From the NCBI RefSeq assembly GCF_016859285.1, contig NC_053412.1:895289-959288 (forward strand): a stretch of 64,000 nt of DNA. The letters are read 5' to 3'. The notes beneath the pieces were generated by a model. That model was not told where the DNA came from and ran no database searches. It saw nothing but the letters and a program-made list of their open reading frames with translations. The position numbers were made by a program, and so were the translations under genes. The stretch is from Xiphias gladius (taxonomy: Eukaryota > Chordata > Actinopteri > Istiophoriformes > Xiphiidae). Shown piece by piece: positions 37,070 through 50,284 of this stretch (positions are counted from its first letter, which is position 1; every line of letters starts with the position of its first letter).

Positions 37070-40000
37070 CTAACTACAGGCCCTATATGAAAAAACACCG
37101 TGGCTCGAGTGCATGGTGTTGGTTTGTTAGTTTACTGCGAAAACGTTTTAGGTGTCACAGTTTGGAATCAAAGGCCGACTTTTCATAAATGCAATTTCTT
37201 TGCAACGTTCGGGAAAATCGGAAAAAATCAAGAACTGGATTTGTGTCAATGTCTCTAGTTAGATTGTGTTTGTGAGCCGACTGCTGTTGTTGTTTTCAGG
37301 ACTTCCATACATGGAAATTTTCTGACAGCTATACCAGAAGCAGCCATGTGTATGTTTTTAACAGTGGGATGTAAACTCCCACTGTTAAAAACCTTTGTAA
37401 AAACAAAAGGTCACGACCTCAGGGTCCTCAAAGGTAACTACGGCCCTGGTTGTGACGAAACTTTGTCTTCTAGCTTTTTTTCCAATGGTGTTGAAATGCA
37501 GAAAAAAAAAGAAAATCATTCACTAATTTTAAAAAAGAGAAGGAGCTGGAGTGTTTGGCCATTGGAATGCCAAGGATATCATGTTCTTAACTTCCCCCCA
37601 ATTGCATTGTGGTAGCAGTGGCCTAAAAACCAGAAGAATCAGCATTTTTGTAGCCACAGATTTCCAGTGAAGATTCATGCAAACCAACAAGGTTTGTTCT
37701 ATGACATAAAATAGAAGAAGGCAGAGAGGTTTCAAAATGAGGTGGTTGTTGGCAAAAGCTGTATGGCCTTAAAGCTTATTTTAGCCTAAATTTAGTCATT
37801 TACTTCATTATTAGAAATGAATTCTGGGAAGCTATGGCCATGTTGCACAGTCGCGGTATTTCTGCAGCACAGTGTGGTTTATTTATCCGTCTGTTATTTT
37901 GTTGAGAGAAGTCGAGTATTTAAATATTTGCCTAATGTAATGTCGAGCCTTTTAGAACACCTGTTGTCTTTCTTTTGCAATGCACAATGATCACTTTATT
38001 TTAGTGGACACTTACTGACTACTTAGTAGAAATTACAAAATGGTTTTTGTTTAGCAGCTGGATGTTATCAGACTGTCCTTGGTCGTCTCCCTGCTCCTTG
38101 TCTCCACCTCATTTTGTCTTTGAGTTTATCTTGTCCTGGAGTTCATGTGAAGAATCAACCATCTCCTCATTACCATCTCAGACAATGCAGCTGGTCGTCT
38201 GTGACAAATGAATTCCCTCTCAAACCGTCACTTAAGTATCCTCCTCGATCTCATTGTAAGGCGGCCACTCCCCAACAGCGGCAAACACATTCAGGGGTCT
38301 TAAAAAGACTCCTCCTGCGACAGAGCATTTGTTTATATCTACATTACAGGCGTTTTAGCTGTAGCTTTGATCTCTGCGGTTTAGAGTAAGTGAGCAAGTC
38401 AAGGTTTTAGCAGTTTGATAGAACATGTGGTGACAGATACATACCACCCATGAAATCTGCACCTGCAGCTCAGCTTAACCTTTGTTTGCCTTTCGTAGGC
38501 ACTGTATCGTTCTTGATTTTTATGCTGCCTGGATGACAGCAGTGCTCTAATGTGCAGACCCATTGTGTAGCAGTGTGTGATCTAACGTTCGCGCTGCTGA
38601 GTAATGAAGATTACCCCGTCTCGTGATTGATGAGGTAACGCATGCGGTGGCTCGCTAAAAAAGGCAACAAAGTCTGCTCCCCCTGGAAGTTGGAATAATC
38701 TCTGACATTTTCATATTGTCTTTATGTGCACTGACGCAACCTGCTTCACGAAAGCTTTTACAACGTCTGCTTGGTCTTGTCCTGGTAAGAACCCTCCGGT
38801 GCACCGGGTGCGTTCTGATTCGCAACTGTTCAACCATGAAATCTCAAGTTCATCCACTGGACTCTCTGTCCTCTTACGCTCTGATTTCTCCCTAACTGTC
38901 AATATCAATTTCTCCCGGCCGGCTTCGCTCGGAGTTCAGGAGGTTCAGCCCTGATGAAAGGCTCTAATCTTATTCACCTGACGGCCGTCAATCATCTTCT
39001 CCGCGTGTTCTTCGGTCCCTGTAGCTCCGGTGCTGCATGGTTTAAAAAGCAGGACGTGATGTTGACGGTGAGATGTGTGGTCCTCCAAAGGAACATTTAA
39101 AATTAAATTTCTGGTTTGATGAACGCTGTGTAAGCATCTCATGATAAAGTACCGTAAAATGTAAAACACAGTAGATTAAGGAGACCACTGCTTCAACTCC
39201 ACAGTGTGGAGAGTCCTGTTTCATTCCGCCATCAATTACCCAGGAGTACTCTCAGGATATTTACATGTCTCCGCTCAAGATCAAAACTTTATCCATCCTT
39301 AATGGGAGCACTGGCTTGCAGGAAAGCACACAGTGAAACCCACAAGAGCAGTAAGTGAGGACATAAAATGCAAATACATATGGAGCAGTCCGGATAAAAA
39401 CAATCTTGTCTTTTTGCTTTAGTTCAAGCACTTTTAACATTCATTAGTTGCGGAAAAGTTTCAAGGGAAACAGGAGTGGGGTAATCTGTATAAACGTATC
39501 TCTGACTTTATTATGGAAACACTGAAAGATGTTGAATGAATTTCAAATTGTTATTTTTGTTGCTAAGGGGTTTGAACCCCTCAGCTGCCCTGCTTCCAAA
39601 CCTTTCATTCGTTCCACACATGAACTGATGGTTAGCAAATAAAAAGCCTCTGACCATTTGCAGTCTGTTGCAGAAGCAGCCGCGGCTTCTGAGAACCGGC
39701 TAATGTCATGTAAATGATTTTTCTTGCGTCTTCATTCTTCCAGTTTGTTGCTGCATTTCCTGCGCTGCCTGGCCCTGCAACATGCTCTCAGGCCTCATTG
39801 TGAAGACAGTTAGGCTCCATAAGATCTCATTTTCAGGCAGCATTCAACGCTAAGCCTTTGAACCTTTGTGCACCGCTCTCTTAACACCCCCTCCCCCCTT
39901 CTTCTCATATCTGGGCCGACTTGGAGGCCAAGTGGCCCTGCGCCCAACGCCCTCCTGTCACAGTCCACAGGATCTGTGCCACCCCGAACTGAGGGGAGGC

Positions 40001-41043
40001 CAGGGGCGGTGTCCTCACTTTAAGCTGTTCCCAAAATTCACCCCCTCCTCCAGTGCTCAGTCCCCTTTGGTTTCCAAAATTATGCAAATGAGGAAGCGCT
40101 GATATAATTGTCTATCTTGATTTCAGTCTTTGGTGACGTCTTCCAAATTACAGTGCTCTCAAAAGCCATTAAGAATACGTGGTAGAGATTTTTTTTTTTT
40201 TTTAAACAGACTTTTGAATAGTAACTTTATCATTAATCAGTCCCTCTGCTGTGTTTTTGTTCCTCAGATGACATGGTGACATCTAAGTCCAGCCTGTTCT
40301 TCCTGATCTCCAGTGAGGGGAACCAGAACCTGTACGTGACGCAGGCCACCCTCTGGCTCTACTTCAAGCTGCTCCCATCTCCTGCTGAGGTGCGTCCAAG
40401 GCGGAAGGTGACGGTGAAGGTGTACTACCAGGAGCCTGGCCTTGGCAGCAAGTGGAATCTGGTGGAGAAACGGGTGGAGCTGAAGCGCAGCGGCTGGCAC
40501 ACCTTCGTGCTGACTGATGCTGTCCGGTTGGTGTTCGAGAAGGGCGACCGGCGGCAGAACCTGGACGTGCGCTGCGAAGGCTGTGAGGCGGACAGCGTCA
40601 TACCCATCCTGCTCAACCACAATGACGAGTCCCACCGGCCCTTCCTGGTGGTGCAAGCGCGGCAAGCTGACAACAAACACCGCATCCGTAAGAGGGGGCT
40701 GGAGTGCGATGACAACAGCAACTTGTGCTGCCGCCGGCAATTCTACATAGACTTCCGGCTCATCGGCTGGAACGACTGGATCATTGCGCCGTCAGGCTAC
40801 TTTGGGAACTACTGCGAGGGGAACTGTCCGGCCTACATGGCAGGCGTCCCTGGTTCGGCCTCATCCTTTCACACAGCTGTGGTGAACCAGTACCGCATGC
40901 GGGGGATGAGTCCGGGCTCCATGAACTCCTGCTGCATTCCCACCAAGCTCAGCACCATGTCCATGCTCTACTTTGACAACGAGTACAACATTGTCAAGCG
41001 GGACGTTCCCAACATGATAGTGGAGGAGTGTGGCTGTGCTTGA
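34459..41043 (+). CDS. inhbb: Inhibin beta-B subunit precursor (activin B)
   Basis: Two coding exons, 34459-34855 and 40268-41043, join in phase 1 (AAAG/GTGCGT donor, TTCCTCAG acceptor) to give 390 aa; human INHBB has 407. Residues 1-23 are a signal peptide ([14 protein letters not shown] core). The propeptide has the conserved [27 protein letters not shown], an N-glycosylation site NIT at 77-79, [18 protein letters not shown] and [10 protein letters not shown] furin site RIRKR (271-275) precedes a 115-aa mature chain beginning GLECDD and ending VEECGCA. It has the nine cysteines of the beta-B cystine knot. Dimers form activin B or inhibin B, secreted TGF-beta ligands of the gonad-pituitary axis and embryo. 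The ATG at 34459 has A at -3 and places the signal peptide at the N-terminus. An in-frame ATG at 34399 would add 20 residues and has poor context (T at -3). Confidence 0.97.
36993..37069. repeat. (GT)n plus short (GA)n microsatellite
   Basis: About 69 bp of GT with one early interruption, followed by four GA units, inside the inhbb intron. Confidence 0.95.
37354..37392. repeat. perfect inverted repeat (16-bp arms)
   Basis: GTTTTTAACAGTGGGA at 37354-37369 is the exact reverse complement of TCCCACTGTTAAAAAC at 37377-37392, with a 7-base loop between. It sits in the inhbb intron, on the transcribed strand. Confidence 0.9.
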
Positions 41044-41333
41044 GTATCTTTTATTCGTGTTTATTTAAGGTGGAACTGAAGAACTTAACTGTAAACAGAT
41101 TCACAATATTACAACAAAAATTGAATATAAAAACAGAATATTTATGGACGATGGAAAAATCATGTGCACACACAACCTCATCCACACATATCTAAACACC
41201 CTCATGTATGCCTGCACAAAACTTGTATATATATTTATGTTTGTTTACATATTTTGTTATATTCTCTGATGGAAGACTGTTTCTGTCTAGAAATGATTCA
41301 GTCTCCTTCAAAGGGACGTGAAGAGTTCGCTTC

Positions 41334-41370
41334 CAAGTCTTTAAGTCTTAAGTCTTTAAGTCTTTAAGTA
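41334..41370. repeat. short tandem repeat of AAGTCTTT
   Basis: Four to five copies of AAGTCTT(T) stand in tandem within the inhbb 3' UTR, about 290 nt past the stop codon. Confidence 0.85.
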
Positions 41371-44332
41371 TCGACTTTGGAAAACAATCAATATCTGAAG
41401 TTCTTCATTAAATCTCTCTAGGATAGTGAGGATCTGGTTTGATAAAGTGTTCAAGACTCACATTACTTACTAGCCTTTACAAAGCAGCATCATTTGATGT
41501 AATTTTCTGCTATCAGTCACGTTGTTAGAGTGCGTGTCACTTGTCTAGAAGTGGGCATCTTGTTTTGGAACGACACTCTTCATGTGTAGAAAATAAATCA
41601 AACCTTGAACGTGAAAAAAAACCGTCTCCGGAGGAGGTGTAGGGAGCCTTACATGAGTCACAAAGAAAGTCGGGGTGATTCAACTATGCCTCCTTCAAAA
41701 ACAGTGTGTGCAACACATGGGACAAGCACCGACAATGTCTTCACACCAGTCAAGCTTCACCAACGTACAGCACTTCTGGCCACATTTTCACTCTGTCTTA
41801 GACACACTTTGTTCCACGACAAAACTGGCTTCAAGCAGGTACGAACGTTTGGATGCATTCCAAAATGGATGGAAATAGATAAACATAATCTGTAGAGACT
41901 TGCAACAAGGATTCTGTTACACCGACACCGTCACCAAACCACAAATTAATCCTCCAGACCGGCAACTAAAGGTGGACTTGCCAACGTGAAGTGTCACACC
42001 TGAAATTCAGAGAAATTAAAACTGTTTGGAGGGTGTGTCTCTGAACGTCATTCACATCCTTTCACATCTGTGGATTATTCTCTTTCCATTATCTTCATTG
42101 TTGAGGGAAAACTGAAAGTTTGAAAGCTGCCCACCACAAGATAGAAGTGAGGAGGTTGATTTGGGGTTTGGGGGAACAGTCTACCAAAATTTTACACCTA
42201 TAGCAATCTTTACGTGTAAGTTATATAGTCAGCTAACAACACAAACCATTTCCCGCTCTGCCCAGTCCAGTTCGTGTCCAATCTCAAAGGGACTACTAAA
42301 TGTGACATACCATCCACGGTTTCAGTCATTTCTACAAAGCAGATTTACTTGTCCCACAGCGGACCAAACTTCCACCCTTCCTCCCTGGTCTTGGTATAAT
42401 TAAAGTTAAAAAGAATCGTCTTTTTTTCCATTGACTATGCCACCTTTCACTCACAGTACGGTTTGAACAAAATCTCTTTTATAGTGTGTGACCAGCACAT
42501 GAAGCCGGTGGAATGAATATCAGCAATGACCTTACACGTATCCGTCTTTGTTAACATTTGGATATTGCAAACCGTACCTTCCTTCAGCTTCCGTCAGCTT
42601 CTCCTTGAAGGGGAAGGGTTCGATTCCTTAGAGTTGATCAAATCAAAAAATATTTAACGCATTTCTCATTTCAGTCAGTGAAAGTGAAAAGTTGCCATAT
42701 TGCTCAGTTTAGTGATGGTGCAGCTCCGCACTTCCCGACGCACACTTTGATAGCACTTGCAGATTGAAATGCCTTTAATGAGCCCTATGTGGCGCACCAC
42801 TGCCCACAGTCCTTCTAAAAGAAATAAGTGCCGCATGAGCTATGCAATGTATAGTATTTACCCATTTAGCAGACAAGCTGAACTTAAGCTCTAGTGACAA
42901 ACTATCACCAATACTTGAAGTATAAGTGTGGCAAGCAGGGACAGGTTGGGCTTCAGCTGGGAGGCGGGAGGAGGCAGACAGTTTCCCAAAAAAAATGCTG
43001 ATGGAATGGTGAAGTCTTGTGCTGATAAAAATACATTTATTTGACTTGATCTTGCTCCACTCATAAATAAATACAAATTTGAAAAACCCAGTATGTCAAC
43101 AAGTCCAACCACAAGTGATGACATTTCTGAAATTCTCTCGTTTTTGGCTGGTGGCTAAATTACATTTATATACTACCAAATGGCTTTGACAAATACGTTC
43201 TGGAGGAAAAACATAATTGTCGCTGTTTTTTCCTTTGTTGGACTGGACAGAGTTCGTAGGGAGGTTGTTGGGGTGGACGGTGGGCGACAAAGCAGGACAT
43301 TGAGAAGGTTTCCGTGTTGCGTGTGGTCAGGTTTACTCCACAAAAACTGGCTAGATGGAAGGGTTTTTACATAATTTTTGAAATATTAAAAACAGCAGTC
43401 AGTCTAGGATGTACTTCTCTTTATTCTGTCAAAGTTTTGCTTCCATTATGTCATCATTAAATGTGACGTGTGAAATATAAAAAGAAGCTAACTGGGGGTT
43501 AAATTTGACCCAAATGTGATGCATGAATAGTGATTTTAGAGTTTAAATGAATGTGTCCCGGTGGAGTTCCCGTCATGGCACCGTAACACACTTTGAGACA
43601 CAGTTTCGGGCCAGAGTCACTTTGACATCACTTTGAGATTTTCAGGTTAAACGTTTCAGCGACCTGTTATTTCACTAGTCTGTTATATTCTGGTCTCATT
43701 CATAGGCTTCACCACTACCACGTATACATTTAAGAGAAATACCTGACGTCCAGATACTGTTTATTATCTCGCCTTTTCCCGCCTCCTGTCCGACGTTCGA
43801 CCTCGACCTTGCTTGCCACTGTAACCTTTCGCTTATTCTTCAAAGCGAATGGTTGTTAGAATATTTGCACTGAGGACTTGCGTGACTAGTAATAAGAAAA
43901 ATAAAATAAACAGAAACTGCCATTGAATAAAAAAAGTTATTTTTATAGAAGCAAAATTGAGCTCTGTTCAAATGTATTATACCTAATCATGGAACCAAAG
44001 AGGCCAAGAGGTTTAGCTATTGAAAGATGGCAATGCCGTCATGTTTTTGTTGTTGTAAATTACTTTGTGACAGTTAAAAGAGGCCTAAACACTGTATCAG
44101 GGTATAATATCAGTCCATAATCAGCTTAATCTCTTTTCTATTTTGTACCTAGACATGGAATATTTCATATTTTTTCATCAAATTACTTAAATATTCCTAG
44201 TTTTCTTTCTTCTTTTTGTTAGCGCTTGTTCCAGAATCATTTAGAGTAAAGCACACGCCATCTGATCCCTGTACAGTCGATGTAACATATGAATATGCTT
44301 TTGAAATATTTTGTTCTTTGTTATTGTTGAAA

Positions 44333-44338
44333 AATAAA
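44333..44338 (+). terminator. inhbb: likely inhbb polyadenylation signal
   Basis: AATAAA preceded by an AT-rich stretch and followed by a GT-rich element about 20-35 nt downstream. It was chosen as the distal signal. Use of the proximal AATAAA at 41592 would give a 3' UTR of only about 570 nt. Confidence 0.5.
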
Positions 44339-44355
44339 TTTCTTATTACCAAATG

Positions 44356-47300
44356 TATGGATTTGTTGTTGTGTCAAGGGACTTGAGAGCAGTTCCTGGA
44401 GTCGAAAATCAAACCCCAATGCAAGAACACTTCCTAGACTTACTGCTTGCATCAGTGGGTCGAACGTGGCAGTGACACTGCTCAGGTTGGTGGTTCTGAT
44501 CCCAAAATAAGTCCATGGCAGAAAAAGCAAGACACTGATGCTGTGATCACATCCGGAAAAAAAAAATACCAAAACAAAACAACAACAAAAAAAAAAAAAA
44601 ACAGGAATCCGATCAGATCTCGTTGCTACAACAAAGTATAGAGGTTTGTTTTTTACCAACATCAGTGCAAAGATGGTGACCATTAAGCCAGCTGTTGTTC
44701 CTTATTATCACAGCATGTTTAACATTCAGTTGACGTGATGTCTACCTCCGAAATACCACAAGGAGCAATTACCTTGGTTGGCTGACACCGGTGTTTTTTT
44801 CTGCCATATTTACCCACATGTGTTGACACATTTCTGCATCTCGTGATACGTAGTGGGAGATATCAAAGCCCACAAAAATTCCCTTCTCGCAATCATCAGC
44901 AGAGAAGCCAATGCCAGAGGGATTTTCTCAGCTGACTGCTAATCGTCTCTTTTCGTATTGGGTACAGAATTTGAATTTATCATCAGTTCTGGTCTCAGCC
45001 TTTTTTAGGCCCTTGAGTGAGAGTTTGCTTTGAGGTTCTCGCTCATATTTTAAACAACTTTGAAATGTGGCCTATGTGGAACTACATGGAGTCGTGTGCA
45101 TATAAGAGGGCACTGCCAAAGATTTAGCTACATAATGATCATAAATGATAAGCCATTGTATTTCTGAATAGTCATGGTGACAAAATTGGTTAAAAATAAT
45201 GTTCATAGTGAGTACAACTGAATTATCCTTTAAAGCGGGTTCAGTCCAATCTTGAGGAACAAGGATTTAGTTTAAATTGGAGAAGCATTTCCTTATTAAG
45301 ACATGGATTTAAATGAATTCTACATATCATTAAAGTTATTTACTTTTACGTTGATATTATTATTAAGGAGGAGGAATACTATGTGACGTGACTGAAAGCT
45401 CCAGAGCAGCTGCTACGTGGACCATGTAGTCTACTCAAAAATAAAAACTTTGGACAGGGGCTGTAGCTGTGGGACACTGGCATCATGTCCTTTCTATTTA
45501 TTGGGGAAATCTGACAATTTTAGAGAACTTCTAAAATCCTGGCTATGGTCGTGATTACGTGGAACCAAGGTAAAAGGTTAATTTACATGTTTACTCCAGT
45601 TACTGACATAAAAGCACGATGAGAAGAAAGTACAAATAGTCTGTACAGTGCTCAGTCGCCTACAACGAAAGCTGGCCCTCAAAATGCTTTCCCAACTGCG
45701 TCCCATAAACCCACTTCACAGGTTCCAACTACAGCAGTTTAGTCCAAGCCAGTTTTTTTGGCTTGTTTATGCAGACGAGCTGTGCACGTATTCCCGTCGG
45801 CGGCTGCTGAAGTTGTTTCCTCGGGGCTGGGAGTAAGAACAGACCACTCTATAGAGCTCAACATGTGCCCACTCATGCATACAAAGGCTGTAAACAGGCC
45901 TAATTATACCTAAGCAAATCTCAGCGGGACTTCAAGGGTCAAGTGTTTGACCTCCGGGGTCACACCCTTCATGATTGGGAGGAGAGACGCAGTGTGTGTG
46001 ACTGTGTGTTGATTTTGTTTCGTCCACTGCCCGACAGCTAAACAAGAAAACGGAGGGAAAGGTAGATATCTGAACCACGTGGAGGTTCATCACAAGGATA
46101 ACTGTCGCTAAAAACGATCCAGTAAGCGTCGGCTGAAGTCGTGAGAAATGTTGTAAAGTGGTGTGAAATGATACGTTTCAGAGAGAAAACAGTCGCCCCT
46201 TAATCTGACAGGTGGTGAACGCATGAGTCAACTCTGACTTTGTCTGCTGCTACTCAGGAATGAGAAAGAGATAGACATGGAGACAAAAACAAAGAGAGAA
46301 AGGGGAGTGGAAGAAAAGAAAAAGAGGGAAAAGTAATTACTTGGGATGTGTATTTCATGCTGCTAGGAAAGTTGCTTGAAATTGAGTGTAAAATGAAATG
46401 AAATCCGCTCATCTTCAAAAAAAGCGAAACGATCAGGTAGTGATATTTCCATCATGTGACATGTCCGTAAACCCAGGGCCGACAAGAAGGACATAAACAT
46501 CAGGAGTCGTTTTTCTGCCATAAACTGCACAAATCACAAAAGCAGTATGTCCTTCCGAGGCACAGTGCATAATTGGCGTTATTAGCACAATGAGTTTTGA
46601 CCACTCTCGTCAGAGCTCTGGATTTTGATAAAGCGGTGAATCGTTATTTTCTCGCTGGCTAAATTTGTGCAGTCTGGGTTAGCTGCCATTTCTCATTGGA
46701 CTCCCGTGTTTCATGTTAGCCAGCTAGAGCCAACAAATGTCTATCACTGTGTAGCGTGTCATTAAAAAACAAAAGGTTGTCTCCAAAAGTAATTTTACAG
46801 GTTTGCAGCAGGTTCCCTTATTTCTTAATGCTGAGAACATCCCTGTTTAAGCTATAACGACACCGTGGCAATGAGATTTTCTGCCTTATCTAGCGGGTTA
46901 ATTTTACTTTTAGCTTGTTGTTCTTGTTAGCTAGTAAATAACATCTTTGCTATCAACCAATCCGATTGTTTGTTTGTTTGTTTCGTGTTGTCTGGCAACT
47001 AACTGAACTTGCTGGCTAGTTGACAGCCAGCAGCCTGTTCAGGCTAAAATCGGCTTATTACTCAAAGTAGAAGTCAGACACTCGACACCGAAAGGTCTGA
47101 AGAATTATCACGGGACGTTATGCCCTCACATTATTTTGTTACCATCAACAACTACAGCTCACATTAGGATTTCACATCACATCTGTGGCTGAGGTTCATG
47201 GGATATGATGAATACTAACAGAATAACAATAGTTTTTTCTTCATATATTTCATAATCAGCAGATATCCATTTATTTTAGAAGGTTTGAGATCAAATCCAA

Positions 47301-49640
47301 GTGTCATGTTTCAGTTTTTAATGAGGATAATTGTCAAAATAACCGCAAGCGGCTTGTCAAAAGAAGTGGTCACTGAATCTGTAAGTTGAGTTTTCCCCTT
47401 TTGACTTCTGAGTTTCCTTGGAGCCAGCGTGTAAAGGCCAGAAGAAGAACCGCAGCATGACTTTACATTCAGCGGTGGCGGCTGTAAAAAAAAAACGCCT
47501 CTTCTAAACTATAAGCAGCAACAAAGTCCAGAGATTCCTCAGGACAAATCCCAAAGGGGGAAGGCAGTAGGTTGGTTATGTTTTGAGTCTCAAAGTCATG
47601 GGCATGTGGAGGAATTAAGTTGAGAGTTAGTCAGTTGTGGATGGGACTTTGTGGCGAGGTCAGGTGACACGCGAGAGCTGTTTTGTCATGTTGCTCTGCA
47701 TTAGCAGGTCCGCCACAAAACACAGGAATGTTAATGAGCAGAGCCCCGGGGCCACGTTGCATGACACACAGACTTACTTCAGGTGAGCACGCTGTCGTGG
47801 AGTTTGGCAAGCTAAAACAGTTGTGTGTTTTGACAGTGTGGGGACTGAATGTGCTGTTTCTGCTGGTTTAATTTGTGTCAGGGCTGGGAGGGGTTACGAC
47901 TCATAAATCATACATTTTGCAGTGTGTGACAAGGTACAGTACCTGTTGCCTGGAGGCAGGGTTTGGAAACTGCCGTGAAACAGGAGCTCTCCGCTCCCCG
48001 TGCTGTAATTCCCCCTCTTCAAATCAGATCTCCGTTGCGTGTGGTCTGCAGACAGGGTTCAAAATTAAAAACACATAAAAGATAATTACTTCATGCTGCC
48101 AAAAACAACTGGACAACTACTTTAATTTCTGTAACAAACCTGCACTCTGATGTGACAAATATAACCTAAATATATTGAATAAATGCTATATAATAAATAT
48201 ATACCTTAGCCTAATATATCACGTTTTATTACCGACAGTTAAAATAATTCCAAATGCCATAGATGGAAATTTTGTTACAACAGGTAAAGAACAGGGTCCC
48301 TTCCGCCCCGAAATCAATTACTTGTTGTAATTTCACACACAGCTCTTATGTGGAGTTCGACCCCAATTGTTGATATTGACAAATGTCAGCTGGACAGTCC
48401 AAACTGGAGGAAGCTATAATATTAGCGGTGCTGGACAATCCCATTTTATTTATATATATATATACACATATACCTGCTCTGTCACAATAATGACAAAATA
48501 ACGTATAACAGAAATCATAGAACATAATAAAATAAAGGTCTTTTAGATGATCTTACATTAAACCTGAACGTCATCACAGAGCTATGACCAAATTTTAATC
48601 GAGGTAAAAATTCAATCAATTGCAGTAAAGTGAAATGACATCAGTTATCAGTGGTAGCATGTCAAGCTGAGCCCATACTCTGACTCTGTCAACATCAATC
48701 ACACTACTCAGATGAGAGGACGGTTTATTGGAATACAGCCCAACCTTTTGTTAGTGGAAACCTCCCGAATCATACGAAAAGTAGCCCATATTATCAAAAC
48801 GCCACCAGAACTGTTTTTAGACGCCCAATTAAATAAGAAGTAGACGCACTGGCTGGAAAGCCACCCAAGTCCGGCAACACTGGAGCCAGGGCACACCTCC
48901 CACATCTCAACAACGCAGTCAGTGAACTCACCATTATCTAAGCTGCTTTGTAGGTCAGTGGAACAAACGGTTTTAGGGACTTAAGCATGTTTATGGAAAA
49001 CCTTTCGGCAGGGGTACAGCAACGCATTCACATTAATGTCAACTGGACGGACATTCCTGCAGCCTGTGTGTCGAATAAATGGGGCTTTTCTGTCCACTTC
49101 AGGTCAACGTTCCCACAGAATATTGGGAATATCGATATTGATTTTCCATCTGAGGAAAAATCAGGGGGAGAGCTGATGCGCTCTCAGAGGGAACTGTGGT
49201 ATTTCAAGGCCACGCACAGGTGGATGATATCGAAAAGTCACTTTCATGTGTTGAAGTAGAGTTCAAGATGTGGAAAAAACAAAAAAAAACAGGAGTTACG
49301 CTTCATTTCCCAACTTCTGCCTGCACTTATGGGAAAAAAATCATTCCTAGAAGCTCATGCTTCAGCATCCTTAAAATATACAGGTTTCTCTCTGCAGAAG
49401 GTGCCACCAGTTTTTCAACTAAGGGTTTAAAGCGTCTCATTATACCTCCTTAAGCACCACAACTCTCTAATTTTACCTCAGCTGTTGAAAAAAAGGTCTT
49501 GTGATTCCAAGAAACTCAGCTCTGGTGTGTGTTGTTTCCAGGACAAAGTGTTTACATTCACAGCTACATGAGCAGGTGATGGAATGCGCCATAGCGAAAC
49601 AGAGATAATAAAGATAACGTACATTACACACACAGATACA
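44356..49640. other. intergenic region downstream of inhbb, first part
   Basis: No coding exon, RNA gene or recognisable long repeat was seen on either strand. There are poly-A runs near 44587, an (AT)n patch at 48451-48467 and short unrecognised open frames. In human the next gene past INHBB is GLI2, so this may be the start of that gene-poor interval. That is an inference from synteny. Confidence 0.45.

Positions 49641-49679
<39 letters not shown>
49641..49679. repeat. (CA)n microsatellite
   Basis: A CA run of about 39 bp in intergenic DNA. Confidence 0.95.
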
Positions 49680-49682
<3 letters not shown>

Positions 49683-50042
49683 AAAGTGTTTAACAAGGAT
49701 TGCGGGCCCGCTGAACAACCAGACAGATCACTGTGAAGACTACATTAACATGGGTGTGTACTAATCACAGATTTTGGCAGATCAATGTGTTTTAACCGTT
49801 TCTACGTGGGTGTTGTTTCTTCACCGAACGACTCAGACGTGTTTGGTGACACAGGAATATTTATTGTATCTGTTTCCAGACCTTTTGAACTTTGACTCGT
49901 CCTTGCTCGTAATGAAATTCTGCGCCATCAATTAATCAAGTCTCAGGTCTTTGTGTCAAGATGTCTGATACCCGTGTGGATACAAGGGGACTCTATCAGG
50001 TCTGATCATGTGGTGCATCATTATCATCACAAGAGAAGAATT

Positions 50043-50077
50043 TGTGTGTGTGTGTGTGTGTGTGTGTGTGGGGGGGG
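50043..50077. repeat. (TG)n followed by G run
   Basis: About 28 bp of TG running into seven to eight G residues. Confidence 0.95.
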
Positions 50078-50284
50078 TGACTTCTTGTTATTGGGTTTGG
50101 GTTTGACTGTCTTTAGGTCCCATTTGGAGTTTGGGTCGGTTTTCCATCTGGGTCAAAAAATCTGGGCCGCTGAATCTTTCTTGTGGAAGCTAAATAGTTA
50201 CATGTACTCAGACACCGTGTTGAGAACTAGAGGCAAAGGTACTTTAACACTGGGGGAATTTAAAACGCCCCACACCGTCTAGGG

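Larger units (their letters stand above)
34856..40267 (+). other. inhbb: inhbb intron
   Basis: A single 5.4-kb intron, as in other vertebrates where the beta-B gene has two exons. It holds a long GT microsatellite (36993-37061), inverted repeats at 37354-37457, and otherwise unique sequence. Open frames in it are short and unrecognised. Confidence 0.9.
41044..44355 (+). other. inhbb: inhbb 3' UTR
   Basis: No gene is seen between the inhbb stop and about 44.35 kb. AATAAA signals occur at 41592, 43926 and 44333. The last is followed by a GT-rich stretch (GGATTTGTTGTTGTGTC), the expected downstream element, so I take it as the main end. A 3' UTR of about 3.3 kb would resemble the long INHBB transcripts known in mammals. 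The last 500 nt are AT-rich with TTTGTTGTTGTAAATTAC-like motifs and look constrained, but that needs an alignment. Confidence 0.6.

Noticed and set aside
40264..40740. 158-codon open frame on the minus strand over inhbb exon 2
   Set aside because: It is the antisense shadow of a GC-rich, strongly constrained coding exon and resembles no protein family.
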